DNA of 64,000 nt from Halocaridina rubra (lineage: Eukaryota > Arthropoda > Malacostraca > Decapoda > Atyidae): NCBI GenBank assembly GCA_037179515.1, contig JAXCGZ010009473.1:80001-144000 (forward strand), read 5' to 3'. Below are positions 1 through 12,101 of the stretch, in pieces. The position numbers and the translations under genes are program-made. The notes under the pieces are model-generated. The model ran no database searches. It was not told the origin of the DNA and was given only the letters and a program-made list of their open reading frames with translations. Position 1 is the stretch's first letter. Every line of letters begins with the position of its first letter.

Positions 1-99
1 AGCCGTAAATATGAATTTATTTAAAGTAGTTTGTTGAGCGTAGTGTAAGAATACAGTGTCACGCGGCATTACAAGAGGAAGAAGAACCACCACTCAGTT

Positions 100-1015
100 T
101 ATTCCCGTCTGCCATATTGTCCCTAGTGTTTTTGTCTGCTCTCTCGTTGTGTTCGCTCATTACTGATATAGCTATGCCTCTCAAGCATGCTAGTTATAGT
201 TCTGATAGCAGTGTCACTAAGAAAAGAAAAGCCATCACCATGGAAATTAAAATTGAAGTGGTAACCATGTTGAAAAGGGAGAATCTTCTATAAACATTGG
301 CTGTAATCTTAGATTAGCCTGTACGACCGTGGCCACGATCATCAAAGACAAAGATCGCATCTGTGACTACGTGGAAGGTTCCACTCCTATGATATCCACT
401 GTGATCGCGAGGCAGCGTAGTTGCCTTATGATCGAGATGGAGAGATTGCTGGTGCTTTGGCTTGGAGAAGAAGAGGGCATCCTTCCAGACTCACCTCGAC
501 CAATTCTTTGTGAAGGTAAGGTTCCAGCAAACAGGTCCTGTATCCTCTACCTCAGGTGCCTTTAAAGACTCACCTGCCATAGTACCTCCATCATATGCTG
601 TATGTTCTTTTGGCTCTCGAGACTCATCTTCCCCAGTCTCCTCAGCACCTGCCTCTCCAGCTTCCTCCTGCTTATAAGCCTGCCTCTCCCTCCCTTGCAA
701 CGCCCCTTCAAGTGTGCAAGCTGACCACACAAGTAAAGGTAAGCAACATTATACTGTAAACTGTACAGTAGTGTAATATTACTATTTTTATGCAAAAGAT
801 ACACAGAAGTAAAGGTAAACAATACTGCTAAGTTTACTTTTACTATTTTTGTCTTAGATTAAGAACTTAGATTATTTTTTATGTTTTAGGGTATTTATTT
901 TTAACATTGGTTGGGGACCTCGATTTAAATTTAGGCATGTTCCAACTTATGTCAAAATCCGTGTTAAGTCAGCTGTCAGGAACAAAAACCTGACTTTAAA
1001 TGGGGACCCCCTTAG
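100..1015 (+). pseudogene. Tigger/pogo-type DNA transposon relic (transposase N-terminus, internally deleted)
   Basis: From the ATG near 175 the frames read KKRKAITMEIKIEVV, then after frameshifts ATIIKDKDRICDYVEGSTPM and IEMERLLVLWL. This is the order of the CENP-B/Tigger N-terminal helix-turn-helix and the start of the second DNA-binding domain. Stops and frameshifts break it after residue 30 and again near 480, and no DDE core follows, so the catalytic region is deleted. A Ser/Pro-rich tail (540-680) resembles the family C-terminus. The 3' end near 1000-1015 (aaatggggaccccctta) resembles the Tigger-type inverted terminus. The 5' terminus is not recognised. Family-level call is from recalled motif order; no catalytic function remains. 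Confidence 0.6.
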
Positions 1016-1140
1016 GAGGTACCTGTATAAAGTCATTTTGTTTAACGCAATTTTGCCATTACTTCGGAAGCCAATAAATGATTAATGATTTATTAGTAAA
1101 TTAAGTTTTCGACCTACCTGGCTAGGAAGGTAAATTCAAG

Positions 1141-1655
1141 CCATGCACACTGAACAGTTTGCGAGCCTGGCAGAATAATAGTCACACAGCATTTTTGTAT
1201 ACACATATAATATATCAATTTAATCTTTTTATTTATTGAATTGTTTATGTACTTGGTTATTTGAAGGAATTAGACTTAATTTTTTTACAAAATTACCAAA
1301 TACATAGATGGAAATACGATATTTATTCAAAAAAGTTTGTTGAGGTTGGCAGAAGAATAGTCATATGGCATTATTGTACTGTAAACATATATACGGTATC
1401 AAATTAATGGCTTTATTTATATATTTGTGTATTTGGCTATTTGAAGGATTTAGATGTACAGTAATTTATTTTTAAAATTACCAAATACATATCCGTTTTT
1501 AAGATCTTTCTTAAGCAAAAAATTGCGCTGAGGTTTGCAGAAGACTATGCATGTGACATTGTTGTATACATATATAATGTATCAAGTTAATGGTTTTATT
1601 TATTTATGCATTTAGTTATTTGAAGGAATTAGACTTCATTTATTTACCATTACCT
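1141..1655. repeat. Diverged tandem repeat, about 180-189 bp unit, nearly 3 copies
   Basis: Units are marked by GGCAGAATAATAG near 1169, GGCAGAAGAATAG near 1348 and TGCAGAAGACTAT near 1537. Each is followed by a TTGTATACATATATA-like stretch, a TTATTTGAAGGAATTAGA motif and ACCAAATACAT. Copies differ by many substitutions, so the array is old. No coding potential is seen. Confidence 0.8.
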
Positions 1656-1815
1656 TGGCTGTTTTCCCCAATTTAGGGGGTAGATGACATAAAAAAAAAG
1701 AAACAATAAGGGAATTACTTTGCTCTATGGGCAATGACGAGGGAGCTAGTGACTGTTCAGATGGCACTGCTGGAGTGTCACAGCCCATCCTCCCGGCTCT
1801 TCCACAACCTGTGTC

Positions 1816-2190
<375 letters not shown>

Positions 2191-3428
2191 ATTTTTTTTG
2201 TAATAAATAACATAAAAGATTACGTAACTTTAAATGCAATCACTGTGTCCTTGATTTCAGGCCTAGGCTACTTAGATATGTCCAACATAGGTTCAAAATA
2301 GAAGGTATCATAGAAGATGCCCTTGATTGTATAAACTTAAAGAGTCGGAAGCAATTCGGAGGCAATTGATTTGAGCTGAGGCTAGACTGAGGGGGGGGGG
2401 ATAAGTAGTTTTGTTATCGATGATTTATGACAAAAATGTAAGAATGAAAGTATTCAAAATCACCCAAAAATAGTATTCAAAAACATCCAAAGGCATTTTG
2501 CAAGGTGTATGCAGTTTGCAAAGCAGTCGCCAACTGAAGACCAAAATTTCGGCTGCATATTACTATCCTTTGTCGTTGAATAATGATTAACTTTAAACTG
2601 AACTAACCTAACCTAATATAACCGTAGAGCATAAAACGAATCTCTTAAAATTTTACTTTAAATTTTCATTACTTATGAAATCATTTTCATCTTACTTTCA
2701 CATATTTAGACATCATTATTCGATGAGGCTTATTTAGACCTCCTCACTCCTATCACCCAGGGCCAAACCCAGCTGCCTCCTGCTATTAGGACAGTAATAA
2801 TTATCGTAAGGTACATACCAAGCTTTCAAATGCATATATCGAATCGTCATTATGAGCCCTCTCGTTTACAATCTAGAATCTTTCTAGTTTCATATTTCGT
2901 GGTCCATTAGCACTTACAGTTCACATGTAAAATAAATTCTGGCAAATTTCTCAAGAACCATTCGTGGAAATGTCACAATCTGAAATGTCAACTTGACAAC
3001 ACAGCTGACCTAATAACAACAAATATGCCATTGTTACCACAAACGAAAAAATACCCTTTCAGGACTCTAATCCCTAGAACTCTATATGGGTGAATAGTAA
3101 AAATCAAAAGGTTTTAAAGCAACTTGTAAATACATAAAAAAAAACAGTATAAATGATGGCTATAGGGTAATCACTGATTTTCGTACAATTTAATTATTAG
3201 AGTGATTTGAGGTTTGGCAACATTTATTTTCTTCTTCTACATAAAATATGTAAGATGTTGCATCACTAAGCCGTACTAGGAGAAGCGCCGTTGCAAAGGC
3301 ATTACTTCTCGATCGCGAACTTGAACCTGAACAATTTGATATATGCAAAGATAATATTCTATGCCACTTAGCATTTTTAGGGGGGGGAATAAAACTGATA
3401 TGAATAGGTAAATGGAACTATCAATTAA

Positions 3429-3628
<200 letters not shown>

Positions 3629-3639
3629 GTAATTACCTA

Positions 3640-4250
3640 ATTGTGCTTGTGTGTGTATATACCTAATTGTACTTACCTAATTGTGTTTACGGGAAAGAGC
3701 CCAAAGCTCGTATCTTCCCGTCTCCTCATCGGTTCCATTTTATACTAAGTGATACTTATCATACCTGTCCTTAAAACTATGGATTGAGATAGCATTAACT
3801 ACCTCCTCGCTTAGCCAATTCCAATTATCAACTACTCTTACACTGAAAAAGTATTTCCTTACATCCTGCAAAAAAGTTTTCTTACGAAGCTTCAAACTAT
3901 GACCTCTAGTTCTAGAGCTTGCCATATCAAAAAATCGATCCCTATCCACTCTATCATAACCATGAAGGAATTTAAAGACTGTCACCATATCCCCCCTCAA
4001 TCTTCTAGCTTCGAGTGATGGTAAGTCTAATTCCCTCAGCCTCTCATCATAACTGAGATTGCGTATTTCTGGCACCAGTTTCGTGGCATGTCTTTGAACT
4101 TTTTCAAGCTTAGCTATGTGCTTTTTCAGGTGTGGATTCCAAAAGGGGGCTGCATATTCGAGTTTTGGCCTCACATAGGTTACATAAATATTTCTGAACA
4201 TTTCCTTGACCATGTGCCTGAAGGCTACCCTTACATTTGCTAAGAAAGCA
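3640..4250 (-). mobile_element. CR1/L2-like LINE 3' fragment (reverse transcriptase thumb region)
   Basis: On the - strand a 157-codon frame (4213 to 3740) carries LEYAAPFWNPHLKKHI, KLEKVQRHATKLVPEI and LDLPSLEARRLRGD. This is the C-terminal thumb region of a non-LTR reverse transcriptase that recurs several times in this window. The 5' part of the element is missing. The 3' untranslated part ends in copies of the 12-mer TACCTAATTGTG next to the (AT)n array. The frame is intact but lacks the catalytic palm, so it is inert. Confidence 0.88.
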
Positions 4251-4298
4251 TATGCTGCCCTTACTATGCCATATTAAAAGTAAAACAATTGAAAATAA

Positions 4299-4497
4299 AG
4301 CAAGAACTACGATCAGATCACAAGCGAACCACACAGCGCGGGCACCAATGCAGTACTGAAAGCGGCCGAGTGGGACATGTGGTGGCTTGGTCAACACATG
4401 CATGTTCGTGGGTTGGGGTCAAAATTAGTTCAAAATTTTGCTCACGGGTTGGTTTGTTCGTGGGTACAGGCATTCGTGGATTGAGGTCACCACTGTA
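4299..4497. mobile_element. Possible Tigger-like terminal fragment
   Basis: The sequence ends GATTGAGGTCACCACTGTA. Read in reverse (TACAGTGG..ACCTCAAT) this resembles a Tigger/pogo inverted terminus with a TA target. The opposite terminus is not seen; the left side meets the CR1-like fragment. Tentative. Confidence 0.4.
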
Positions 4498-4903
4498 TTC
4501 CGAAAGGGAGGTAAACTCCAAATGGTCATGACTTCTTTATTTTGCGACTCTCAATCGTTTACTACTACTACTACTACTAATAATAATAATAATAATAATA
4601 AGTTATGCAGCTTAATCATATCAAAAAAAGTCATGAATATGTTTATATAAACATCCGATGTGTTTATTTTTAGTATTCCTCTTATATCAATACATCTACA
4701 GGAAATCCTGTAATTGTAAGTTTTTTCGACTTCCTACATATTTCGGTCCTTTGTTCCACCATACTATTTTTAGTTACTTTGTTGGGGAAATCATCATCGC
4801 ACATACTGCTAACTGTACAATTACATCTCAAAAGTCAGTTTACTATTGGTAACAGCCTGCCAAACTGAGTACCACAATAGCAACTCTTCATACTGTAAGC
4901 AAA

Positions 4904-5061
4904 ATGCAGAACGCCTCCCATGACCAATTGGATGTCGTTAAATTTCATCGTATAGTGCACTATAGAATCATGCCGTTTGTCATCATTTTGGGTGTAATTG
5001 CTAACAGTATTTGCATACGCGTACTCCTTAGACCCAAAATGAGAACTATTTATGCTAACAA
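4904..5061 (+). CDS. GPCR-A exon 1: N-terminus and TM1 of a class A GPCR
   Basis: This exon is too short for a routine ORF scan. It encodes 52 codons plus two bases, starting MQNASHDQLD, with an N-glycosylation sequon at Asn3. TM1 lies at about residues 22-43 with the class A GVIAN motif (Asn33), then RPKMRTIYANK. The donor AA|GTAAGT at 5062 leaves phase 2 and joins the acceptor at 9138 to give NKYFLVLAISD, the normal TM1-ICL1-TM2 order. GPCR-B has the same motif order and the same splice phase. The ATG at 4904 is the first in frame after a stop at 4850-4852. A further upstream exon supplying a longer ectodomain, as in GPCR-B, cannot be excluded. An Arg at position 39 inside TM1 is unusual. 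Confidence 0.82.
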
Positions 5062-6221
5062 GTAAGTATCTTTAAATAAAATTTTTAATTGCAAGTAATG
5101 TTTTCCATGTAATATATAATAAGTACAGAAATTGTTCTTTAGAATTACAGATATGAAATATGTCAATGGCTGTAACATGGCTGCTTTATTGGTATTTTTC
5201 TCTTAAGTAAGGAAATTTTCTTTTTTGGAGATATTTATATTTTGACTGCCATATCTTGCACTTTGTCCTCCAAATTTTATATGGAAATGAATGTGAGACC
5301 ATAAACTTATAAGCATCTCATATGAGTTTTACTAGTTCTATGTCAATATTAATCTTCATTATGGAGTGGACACACTGACTGCAGCTGGGGAATTAAGGCC
5401 GGGTATCCTTCCAAGTGCCCTACAGTGGGCTCGATCATGAGTCTGTCACCTACCAAGTTGAACATTCTTAATATTTTGATTCCATGCCCACCCCTAAAAA
5501 AGAAAGGTAAAAATGAGAAACCTTATATTACTACCGAGAAATGTCTTAAGCAAAGTTCTTCTGAGGTCATAATATTCAAATTTATATTTAGGATGGTCTC
5601 ATCAGCCTTTATATTTTTATATTCTACAGTGCTAGTGGTTTATATTCACTTATTTACAGCTAGATAATTTATTGACAATGTCGCTAAGTGATCATTAAAT
5701 ATACATAAGTAGTTAATTTGTCCAACATAGTTTACACTTCAAGTTACCCTATGTACTAGGTATGTCTATGCAATCAAGGACTTTATCAATTAAACATTTA
5801 GTTTACCATTTCTAATGACCTATTTGGTCGTGGCCAATAAATGGTATTTATAAAACTGAGGCTCATTATTACCTTCAATACTTCTATAAAGATATTTTTG
5901 TCTATATCGTCCAAGCCAACTACATTTATTCTGTGATGTAATCCTTGTTCCTTCACTATAAGAGTTACGATCTCAAAGTAATAATTACAGTTCTCCTCAG
6001 TCCTCTTCCTGTACTATGACAGCCTTCCTCGTCACACAGTATAACCAGTTTTACCAGCAAGACATAATTTTTACCAGGTATAGATTTCATCTGAAATATT
6101 GCCGAAAGAAATATGAGATTGCTCCTTATATCCAGTGTGCAGATTTTTGGAAATTCCACTTGACAATACTGTTTTGCATTCAGTGTTGTAGTAGCTGTTG
6201 CATGTGATGTATAATAATCTG

Positions 6222-7052
6222 TTCCCCTGCGTGTCGTAAGAGTCGACTAAATGGGGTGGAGAGGGGGACCGGGAATCCCCTCTTCTGTATTTTTTATCCT
6301 ACGAGTGGCCAAGAAATGCAGGGATATTCTGGCAGAAGAGATCCAGCCAGAACCATAGTAATTGGGTCTCTGAATGTGAGTGATTGTGATGTAAGTGAAA
6401 GTAAGAGGGAGGTTATAGGGAGTATGTTTGTGGAGAGAAAGATAGATGTAGTGTCAGCGACTCTGGGGCAGCAGGTCGATGGTTCGTGCCCTGTCATGGA
6501 CTGAGGCTAGTAAGGGCATACACACTCAGAGAAACGATTACATCTGCCAAAACAAGTCCTTCGGAAGAAGGCAACTGTCCTAGCCCTTAGTATAAAAGGG
6601 AGTTTGTGACGTAAAACCGTATCATTGTGAGGTGACATTTGGGAGTGTGGTAGGTAGGCTGTCTGGATTTGAGAGAAAGAGAGGACGAGAGGGAGTGGCA
6701 AAGTTGATAAATGAAGAGAGGAGTAGGTGTGTAGTGGAATGGAAGGAAGTATCATCTCGAATAATATTCGAGACTGGGATGCAAGGCTTGGACGTTTGTG
6801 AGTGCATATTGCCCTGGCAGTGAAAAAAGTGAGGAAGAAAGAAAAGAATTTTGGAAGAAACTGAACGTGGGTGGAAGACTTGTGAATGAATGTGAATGCA
6901 GTGTTGATGGATGATATGAATGTTAAAGCAATGATTGAGCCAGTGGATGGTGTAATTGGAAAGTATGGAGTACCCGGTAGGAATGAGAGTGGAGAGAAAA
7001 TAAAAGAAACGTGTACTGAGAGAGATATATTAATTGCAAATACCATATTTAA
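6222..7052 (+). mobile_element. RTE-like LINE 5' fragment (5' UTR and endonuclease), degenerate
   Basis: The 5' part (6222-6292) has TGCGTGTCGTAAGAGTCGAC and a GGGGTGGAGAGGGGGACC stretch; a reverse-oriented relative is at 13005-13135. From about 6340 the frames read TIVIGSLNVSDCDV and REVIGSMFVERKIDVV. After the SINE they resume KRGREGVAKLINEE and VEWKEVSSRI, then VDGVIGKYGVPGRNESGEK. This is the order of an APE-type endonuclease of RTE/CFDP2-like elements. Stops and frameshifts are present and no reverse transcriptase remains. It is cut at about 7052 by the next element. Confidence 0.65.
6459..6625 (+). mobile_element. SINE-1 copy, 5'-truncated, inside the RTE fragment
   Basis: It starts GCGACTCTGGGGCAGCAGG and has the B-box-like GGTTCGTGCCC. 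It then shares ACGATTACATCTGCCAAAAC and GTGACGTAAAACCG with the full copy at 23627-23822. The A box is missing. It interrupts the endonuclease reading, so it inserted after the RTE fragment. Confidence 0.75.
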
Positions 7053-7054
7053 AA

Positions 7055-7600
7055 AGGATGTACTTACCTAATTGTAGCTACCTAATTGTGCTTACGGGAG
7101 AGCCCAAAGCTCGTAACTTCTCGTCTCCTGGTCGGTTCCATTTTGTACTTAGTGATACTTATCATACTTGTCCTTAAAACTATGGATTCAGTTAGCATTA
7201 ACTACCTCATCGCTTAGCAAATTCCAATTATCAACTACTTTTACACTCAAAAAGTACTCCCTTACATCCTGCAAAGAAGTTTTCTTACGAAGCTTCAAAC
7301 TATGACCTCTAGTTCTAGTGCCAACCATATCAAAATATCTATTCCTATCCACTCTGTCATAACCATGAAGGAATATAAAAACCGTCACCATATCCCCCCT
7401 CAATCTGCTAGTTTCGAGTGATGGTAAATCTAATTCCCTCAGACTCTCATCATAACTGAGATTGCGTATTTGGCACCAATTTTGTGGCATGTCTTTGAGC
7501 TATTTCCAGCTTAACAACGTGCTTTTTCAAGTGCGGATTCCAAAAGGAGGCTGCATAGATAAGCTTTGGCCGCACATAGTGTGGGGAGGTTATTGTTAAG
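7055..7600 (-). mobile_element. CR1/L2-like LINE 3' fragment
   Basis: The tail at 7060-7095 carries TACCTAATTGT repeats. A - strand frame (7490 to 7188) encodes IRNLSYDESLRELDLPSLE and RLRGDMVTVFIFLHGYDRVD, the same thumb region as at 3740-4213. It is more diverged than the copies at 20-23 kb and has lost the reading frame beyond 7490. Confidence 0.8.
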
Positions 7601-8739
7601 TTTCTTTTTATACTAAGGAAACTCAAGGTACTGAACTCGGTTAATAGCTCACAAAATGACAGGACAGACCCTCAGACCACTATTCGGTTAAATGAAACTC
7701 AAAACTCAACTTTCTTTTAATTCTGAAAATGCAATGGCTCATTAAAAAAATTTAATTAATTTTTGGAAAGTTGGAACGAATTTAAAATTTAAATTTATGG
7801 AATGCTGCCATGAATCCTGGAGCTGGTGAGCACAATTTCATCCCCGGCACCAAAGACAAATGCCAAGACTTTGGCCTCAACTTGACGATCACCTCGGTCA
7901 CACAGGCAGAGTAGAATAGAGGACACTTGTTTGTGCTAGATGAATACCTGTGAAGACGCCATGTAAAAATGGCTTAAAGTAAGCGGGACTGCTGATGCGA
8001 AATCTTGCCTCTGGGAAGCTTGGCCACCAAATGAGAGTGATCAAGCGTCCCTCTTGGTGACATCATCATTCGGCCCCCTGTAGGATGTATATTCAGAGCA
8101 GTAACTTGTCATATAATATTCAAGGGCTACTGTACTGGTGGTCCCTGGCACACAATTATGGCAGAGATGCAAGGGAGAGACAGTATTTTAGGTGCAACAA
8201 GTGGGAGCAAATAAAAATAACGAAAAACCTTATGAGCAGAATAGGTTACTGGCAAACAATCTCCAGAACGTTCTTTGCATTGCAGGAGATGGAATTTAAA
8301 TAAGTAAATAATAAATTAGTTACTGAAATGTGTCTAGACAGGCTAATGACATATCATCAGGGTCAAATTTATAAAAAAAAAAAAATATCAGCAAGGGAAA
8401 TTTTTATAATATAACAAAATTTATCTGCAAAAACAATTTTATAATAAGAAAACTGGGTAAACAATGTATTTAACAGACTTGCTAGGTTTATGGCCTCGTT
8501 CATGAGAAAAAAGAAAAAGCAGAATACAGAGAATTAGGAGGGGAAATTTTTATATTGGGATCATCCTTGCTACACATACAAGAATATTAAACAAGATATA
8601 GTAAAATATAAATTGCAAATTATCATAATATGCAAAATGAAAGGAGTGAGATTTTTTTTTTTTTAGTAAGAAAAGAAAAAACAGTTACTAGTTAACTACA
8701 TAACATTAACTACAGCCTCTGGTGACTTTGAGCAAAACA

Positions 8740-8880
8740 CACTGGCACACATAGGTTACATAAATATTTCTGAACATATCCTTGTCTATGCACCTGAAGG
8801 CTACCCTTATGTTTGCTAAAAAACAATATACTGCCCTTATTATGCCATCTATATGCATTTCTGGAGACAAATAGGGTTAC
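8740..8880 (-). mobile_element. CR1/L2-like LINE internal fragment
   Basis: CACATAGGTTACATAAATAT and CACCTGAAGGCTACCCTTAT match the same stretch of the 20.8-kb copy. Only about 140 bp remain, with neither end of the element. Confidence 0.7.
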
Positions 8881-9138
8881 TTTAAAGATATATTCCCGAC
8901 AGACCTTTTTTACCACATCTAAAGCTTTCTTCATTCAAGAGTTTATATCTATCAAGTTTTTCACAAAAGATACCAATATAGTGCCTTAACTATTACAATC
9001 TTATAATTGAAATTATAAGACTGGTCTTTAATTGATTCTAGCATCATGTAACTTATGTAAGCAAAGTACAACTCCTTTTATGTTTTCAGATGCTACATAA
9101 ATTATTTGCACTTTAATTATGTCAATCTTTCATTGCAG

Positions 9139-9949
9139 GTATTTCCTTGTCCTGGCTATATCTGATGTGGTGATATGTCTATTGTATATACCAATAGCTT
9201 TAACGTCGAATGGTTGTGTATTACGTAGCTATGGAATGGCCTTGTATTATAGCCATATTGGCTGGTCGCTAATTGATTTTTGGCAGACAATTAGTTTCAG
9301 TACTATATTGTTTCTCTCTTATGACAGATTCTTGGCTGTGTGGTGTTATCAAAGGTTCAAGAATGTACAGACAATGAAAGTCTTTCTGTTGAGATACACA
9401 GTTTTAGTAATTTTCAATATTGCTATTCACATGCAGTACTTTATCAGAGTGGGTGAAGTCAAAAAGGAAACAAGTCAAGAATGGCCTGAGAGTGAGTATA
9501 TAGCTCTAGACTTCTATCGCGAAGAAGCCGACGAATACTGGCACAAAATCATGGTGGCATTCAACCAAATCATTATTCGATTCCTTCCAGGAGTGGCACT
9601 GGTGATACTTAATGTGTCCATCGTAGTAGCCTTATTGAAGGGACGCTTGAACAACTCAGCATCCCCAGCAAGACATAGGATGAGAGAATACCGAATTACA
9701 ATTACCACACTGGTGATAACTGCATCCTTCATTATATTTGTATTTCCCGAAGCAGTTTATTTGGCTAAATATTCTAATCATAATGATAATAAATGCTATG
9801 GTGAAAAAGAAGTTTTGAGAGGAATTGGAAATATCATGCAACTGTTTGAACATGTCCTTCACGGAATTTTTTTAACGATACTGAATCCTTCTTTCAAACA
9901 AGAGCTTTTCAGTGTTCTCAGCAGTAAGTCTATTACAGAGGAGGAATAG
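9139..9949 (+). CDS. GPCR-A exon 2: TM2 to C-terminus, neuropeptide-receptor-like class A GPCR
   Basis: With exon 1 this gives 322 aa. TM2 begins YFLVLAISD (54-62); Cys79 in ECL1 (NGC); TM3 about 94-118 ending SYDRF (DRY variant, 114-117); TM5 about 192-219 with RFLPG; TM6 about 241-263; TM7 about 283-304 followed by LNPSFKQEL as helix 8. The spacing WSLIDFWQTISF..DRF and LFEHVLHGIFL..NPSF aligns without gaps to invertebrate FMRFamide-type receptors, so a neuropeptide ligand at the plasma membrane is inferred. Not seen: Cys3.25 (Ser instead), any ECL2 cysteine, CWxP (VFPE instead), NPxxY (HGIFL instead). A cysteine in ECL3 (KCYG, 272) could pair with Cys79. The tail is short (SITEEE). AATAAA lies at 10024-10029, 75 nt after the stop. 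The ligand is unknown. Confidence 0.86.
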
Positions 9950-10230
9950 ACAGATGACGAATCATGAAGAGGTCCTCATTCTAGGACATCAAGTTCCCAG
10001 GTGCAAATAGCACATATTGGTAAAATAAAATAAGCATTTCCTTAATCATTTTACTACTACACTGTTACACCAGTGGAAGCCTGCAAGAGACAAGAATCTT
10101 ATATTTAGCGTTCATCTTTTGAACAGTGCAAGGTACACGTAAAGTATACAGACATACAAAAGCTGATAATGATTAACTTATGAATAATGCACAGGCACAA
10201 CCCAATGTAGTTGAAGAGTGATGTATATTG

Positions 10231-10330
10231 GCAATACTTACATATCTGGTAACACTGCAGTCAGCTGTTTACAATTGTTAGCAATACTTAAATATCTGGT
10301 AACACGGCAATCAGCTGTTTGCAATTATCA
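10231..10330. repeat. Tandem duplication, 50-bp unit x2
   Basis: GCAATACTTACATATCTGGT at 10231 recurs as GCAATACTTAAATATCTGGT at 10281. Both are followed by AACAC, a short variable stretch and TCAGCTGTTT. Confidence 0.88.
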
Positions 10331-10498
10331 GGAGTACATAGTTTGTTCTCCTATGTTTCTTTTATTATGATTTATATCTGAATAATATTATGTAGGTAAA
10401 GTGATCCATTTATTATTATTATTACAGTATTAATATGTTATTGTTCAAAGACTGATATCCATTCCTTGACAGTTGCAAGATGTATGTGGAGAACACAT

Positions 10499-10620
10499 AT
10501 AGCCTAGGCCTAGCCTAGCATGTTTTTGAATACTAAGTTCGTTTATCAAGGTACTTCTTATAGCATGGGCTTAGCCTAGCATGTTTTTGGATATTAAGTT
10601 TTTGTCAAGATACTTCTTTT
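10499..10620. repeat. Tandem duplication, about 60-bp unit x2
   Basis: TAGCCTAGCATGTTTTTG followed by a diverged AATACTAAGTT and AAGGTACTTCTT stretch occurs twice. CCTAGG-rich palindromic words (GCCTAGGCCTAG) sit at the left edge and again near 10720. From 10620 to 11140 nothing is recognised. Confidence 0.8.
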
Positions 10621-11144
10621 AGTTTTTCTATATATTTAGTAAATTATTCATTATTACTATTAATATTTTATTAAGAGTAGGCTAACATTCAACTTATTAT
10701 CAAGTGCAAAAGCTTATAGGCCTAGGCCTATATCTATTCTAGTCTAATATAGTTTTTATATAATTCATTTGTTCATCATATCTGATTTATCTCCTAGTTA
10801 ACTAAATACGTTTTGATTTTAGCATTCTCTTATAAGTTGTTTCATTTGCTACAGAGAATTGCCACTATCATTGTCAATAAAGATAGTTTGCATTGACGAT
10901 GAGTTTTCTTCAGTAGTACTTTCATCAGTAGATACAAATATATCAGTGACAAAGCCAATCACAGAGTGCAATAAGTGTTCACATATCAATGAAGCTTTTT
11001 ATTGTCTTATAGACATTTTAAGATTGCAGCAGTGATATGAGAAAAATAAATAATAATAAAAACAAATGCAATATAGAGAAGCTGCTGATTAGTGTTATAG
11101 TATTTTCTGTGTAAGTAAAATTTATAATCAGACTCCAATTGTGT

Positions 11145-11300
11145 ATCTACAAGCTTATTTAGGGAATGCACCTAAGCATGCACCACACGGTTGTTTAGAG
11201 CTAGAGCAAACAATCGCCAAGGATCTACAAGCTTACTTAGGGAGTGCACCTAAGCATGCACCGCACGGTTGTTTAGAGCTAGAGCAGACATCACCAAGGC
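11145..11300. repeat. Tandem duplication, 78-bp unit x2
   Basis: ATCTACAAGCTTATTTAGGG at 11145 recurs as ATCTACAAGCTTACTTAGGG at 11223. Both continue with CACCTAAGCATGCACC and CGGTTGTTTAGAGCTAGAGC. The high similarity indicates a recent duplication. Confidence 0.9.
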
Positions 11301-11692
11301 TAGAAATATAATTTTCACTTTTCAAAACATGAAACTACTGTATGCCAACTTTTTTGTAAATAAGTGATGTATGCTCAATACGAAATAAAGAGAAACAAAA
11401 ACAGTGATTCATATGAATGTTATAGGTTATATTTTACTGTTACTTTAAGGAAATCAGTGGAAGTAAGTGTTTATAAGTTTTCCTCAGAGGTTTGTCCTCT
11501 TTCCTATTTTGAAATGTTAAAACATTTTGTGATCCTGACAATTAATTCCCAATATTAAGCGTATATCCATCACTAAGGATGTAAAAACATTTAAATCTTT
11601 GTACCTAGTGAAATTTTAAATATATAATATCTGTAAAGGGAATGTAATAATGACCTTTTGAGCAGATCTGGGAGTGCCTGTGAACATGCATC

Positions 11693-11853
<161 letters not shown>

Positions 11854-11891
11854 CATTTGAATCAGAGAAACGGTCTGAAAACAGTTCTTAT

Positions 11892-12086
11892 GTTCCGGTT
11901 TTACGTCACGGACTCCCTTTTCAACCAAGGGCTAGGACGGTTGCCTTCTTGCGAAGGACTTGTTTTGGCAGATGTAATCCTTACCCTGAGTGCATGCCCT
12001 TGCGAACCTCAGACCGTGACGGGGCGCGAACCCTCGACCTGACGCCTCAGAGTCGCGGACGCTACCGGTTGAGTCACGGCGACTAC
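11892..12086 (-). mobile_element. SINE-1, full-length tRNA-derived copy with 15-bp target-site duplication
   Basis: Read on the - strand it starts GTAGTCGCCGTGACTCAACC (A-box region) and has a B-box GGTTCGCGCCCCG. The non-tRNA body contains CATCTGCCAAAACAAGTCC and it ends GTAAAACCGGAACA. The direct repeat GAAAACAGTTCTTAT flanks it at 11877-11891 and 12087-12101, the signature of LINE-mediated insertion. There is no poly(A) tail. Confidence 0.9.
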
Positions 12087-12101
12087 GAAAACAGTTCTTA
12101 T

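Larger units (their letters stand above)
5062..9138 (+). other. GPCR-A intron (4077 bp, phase 2)
   Basis: It begins GTAAGT and ends TTTCATTGCAG. It hosts an RTE-like fragment split by a SINE, two CR1-like fragments, and otherwise unrecognised AT-rich sequence (5100-6220 and 7600-8740). Confidence 0.8.

Noticed and set aside
6507..7046. 179-codon - strand frame
   Set aside because: It is the antisense shadow of the RTE endonuclease relic and SINE on the + strand.
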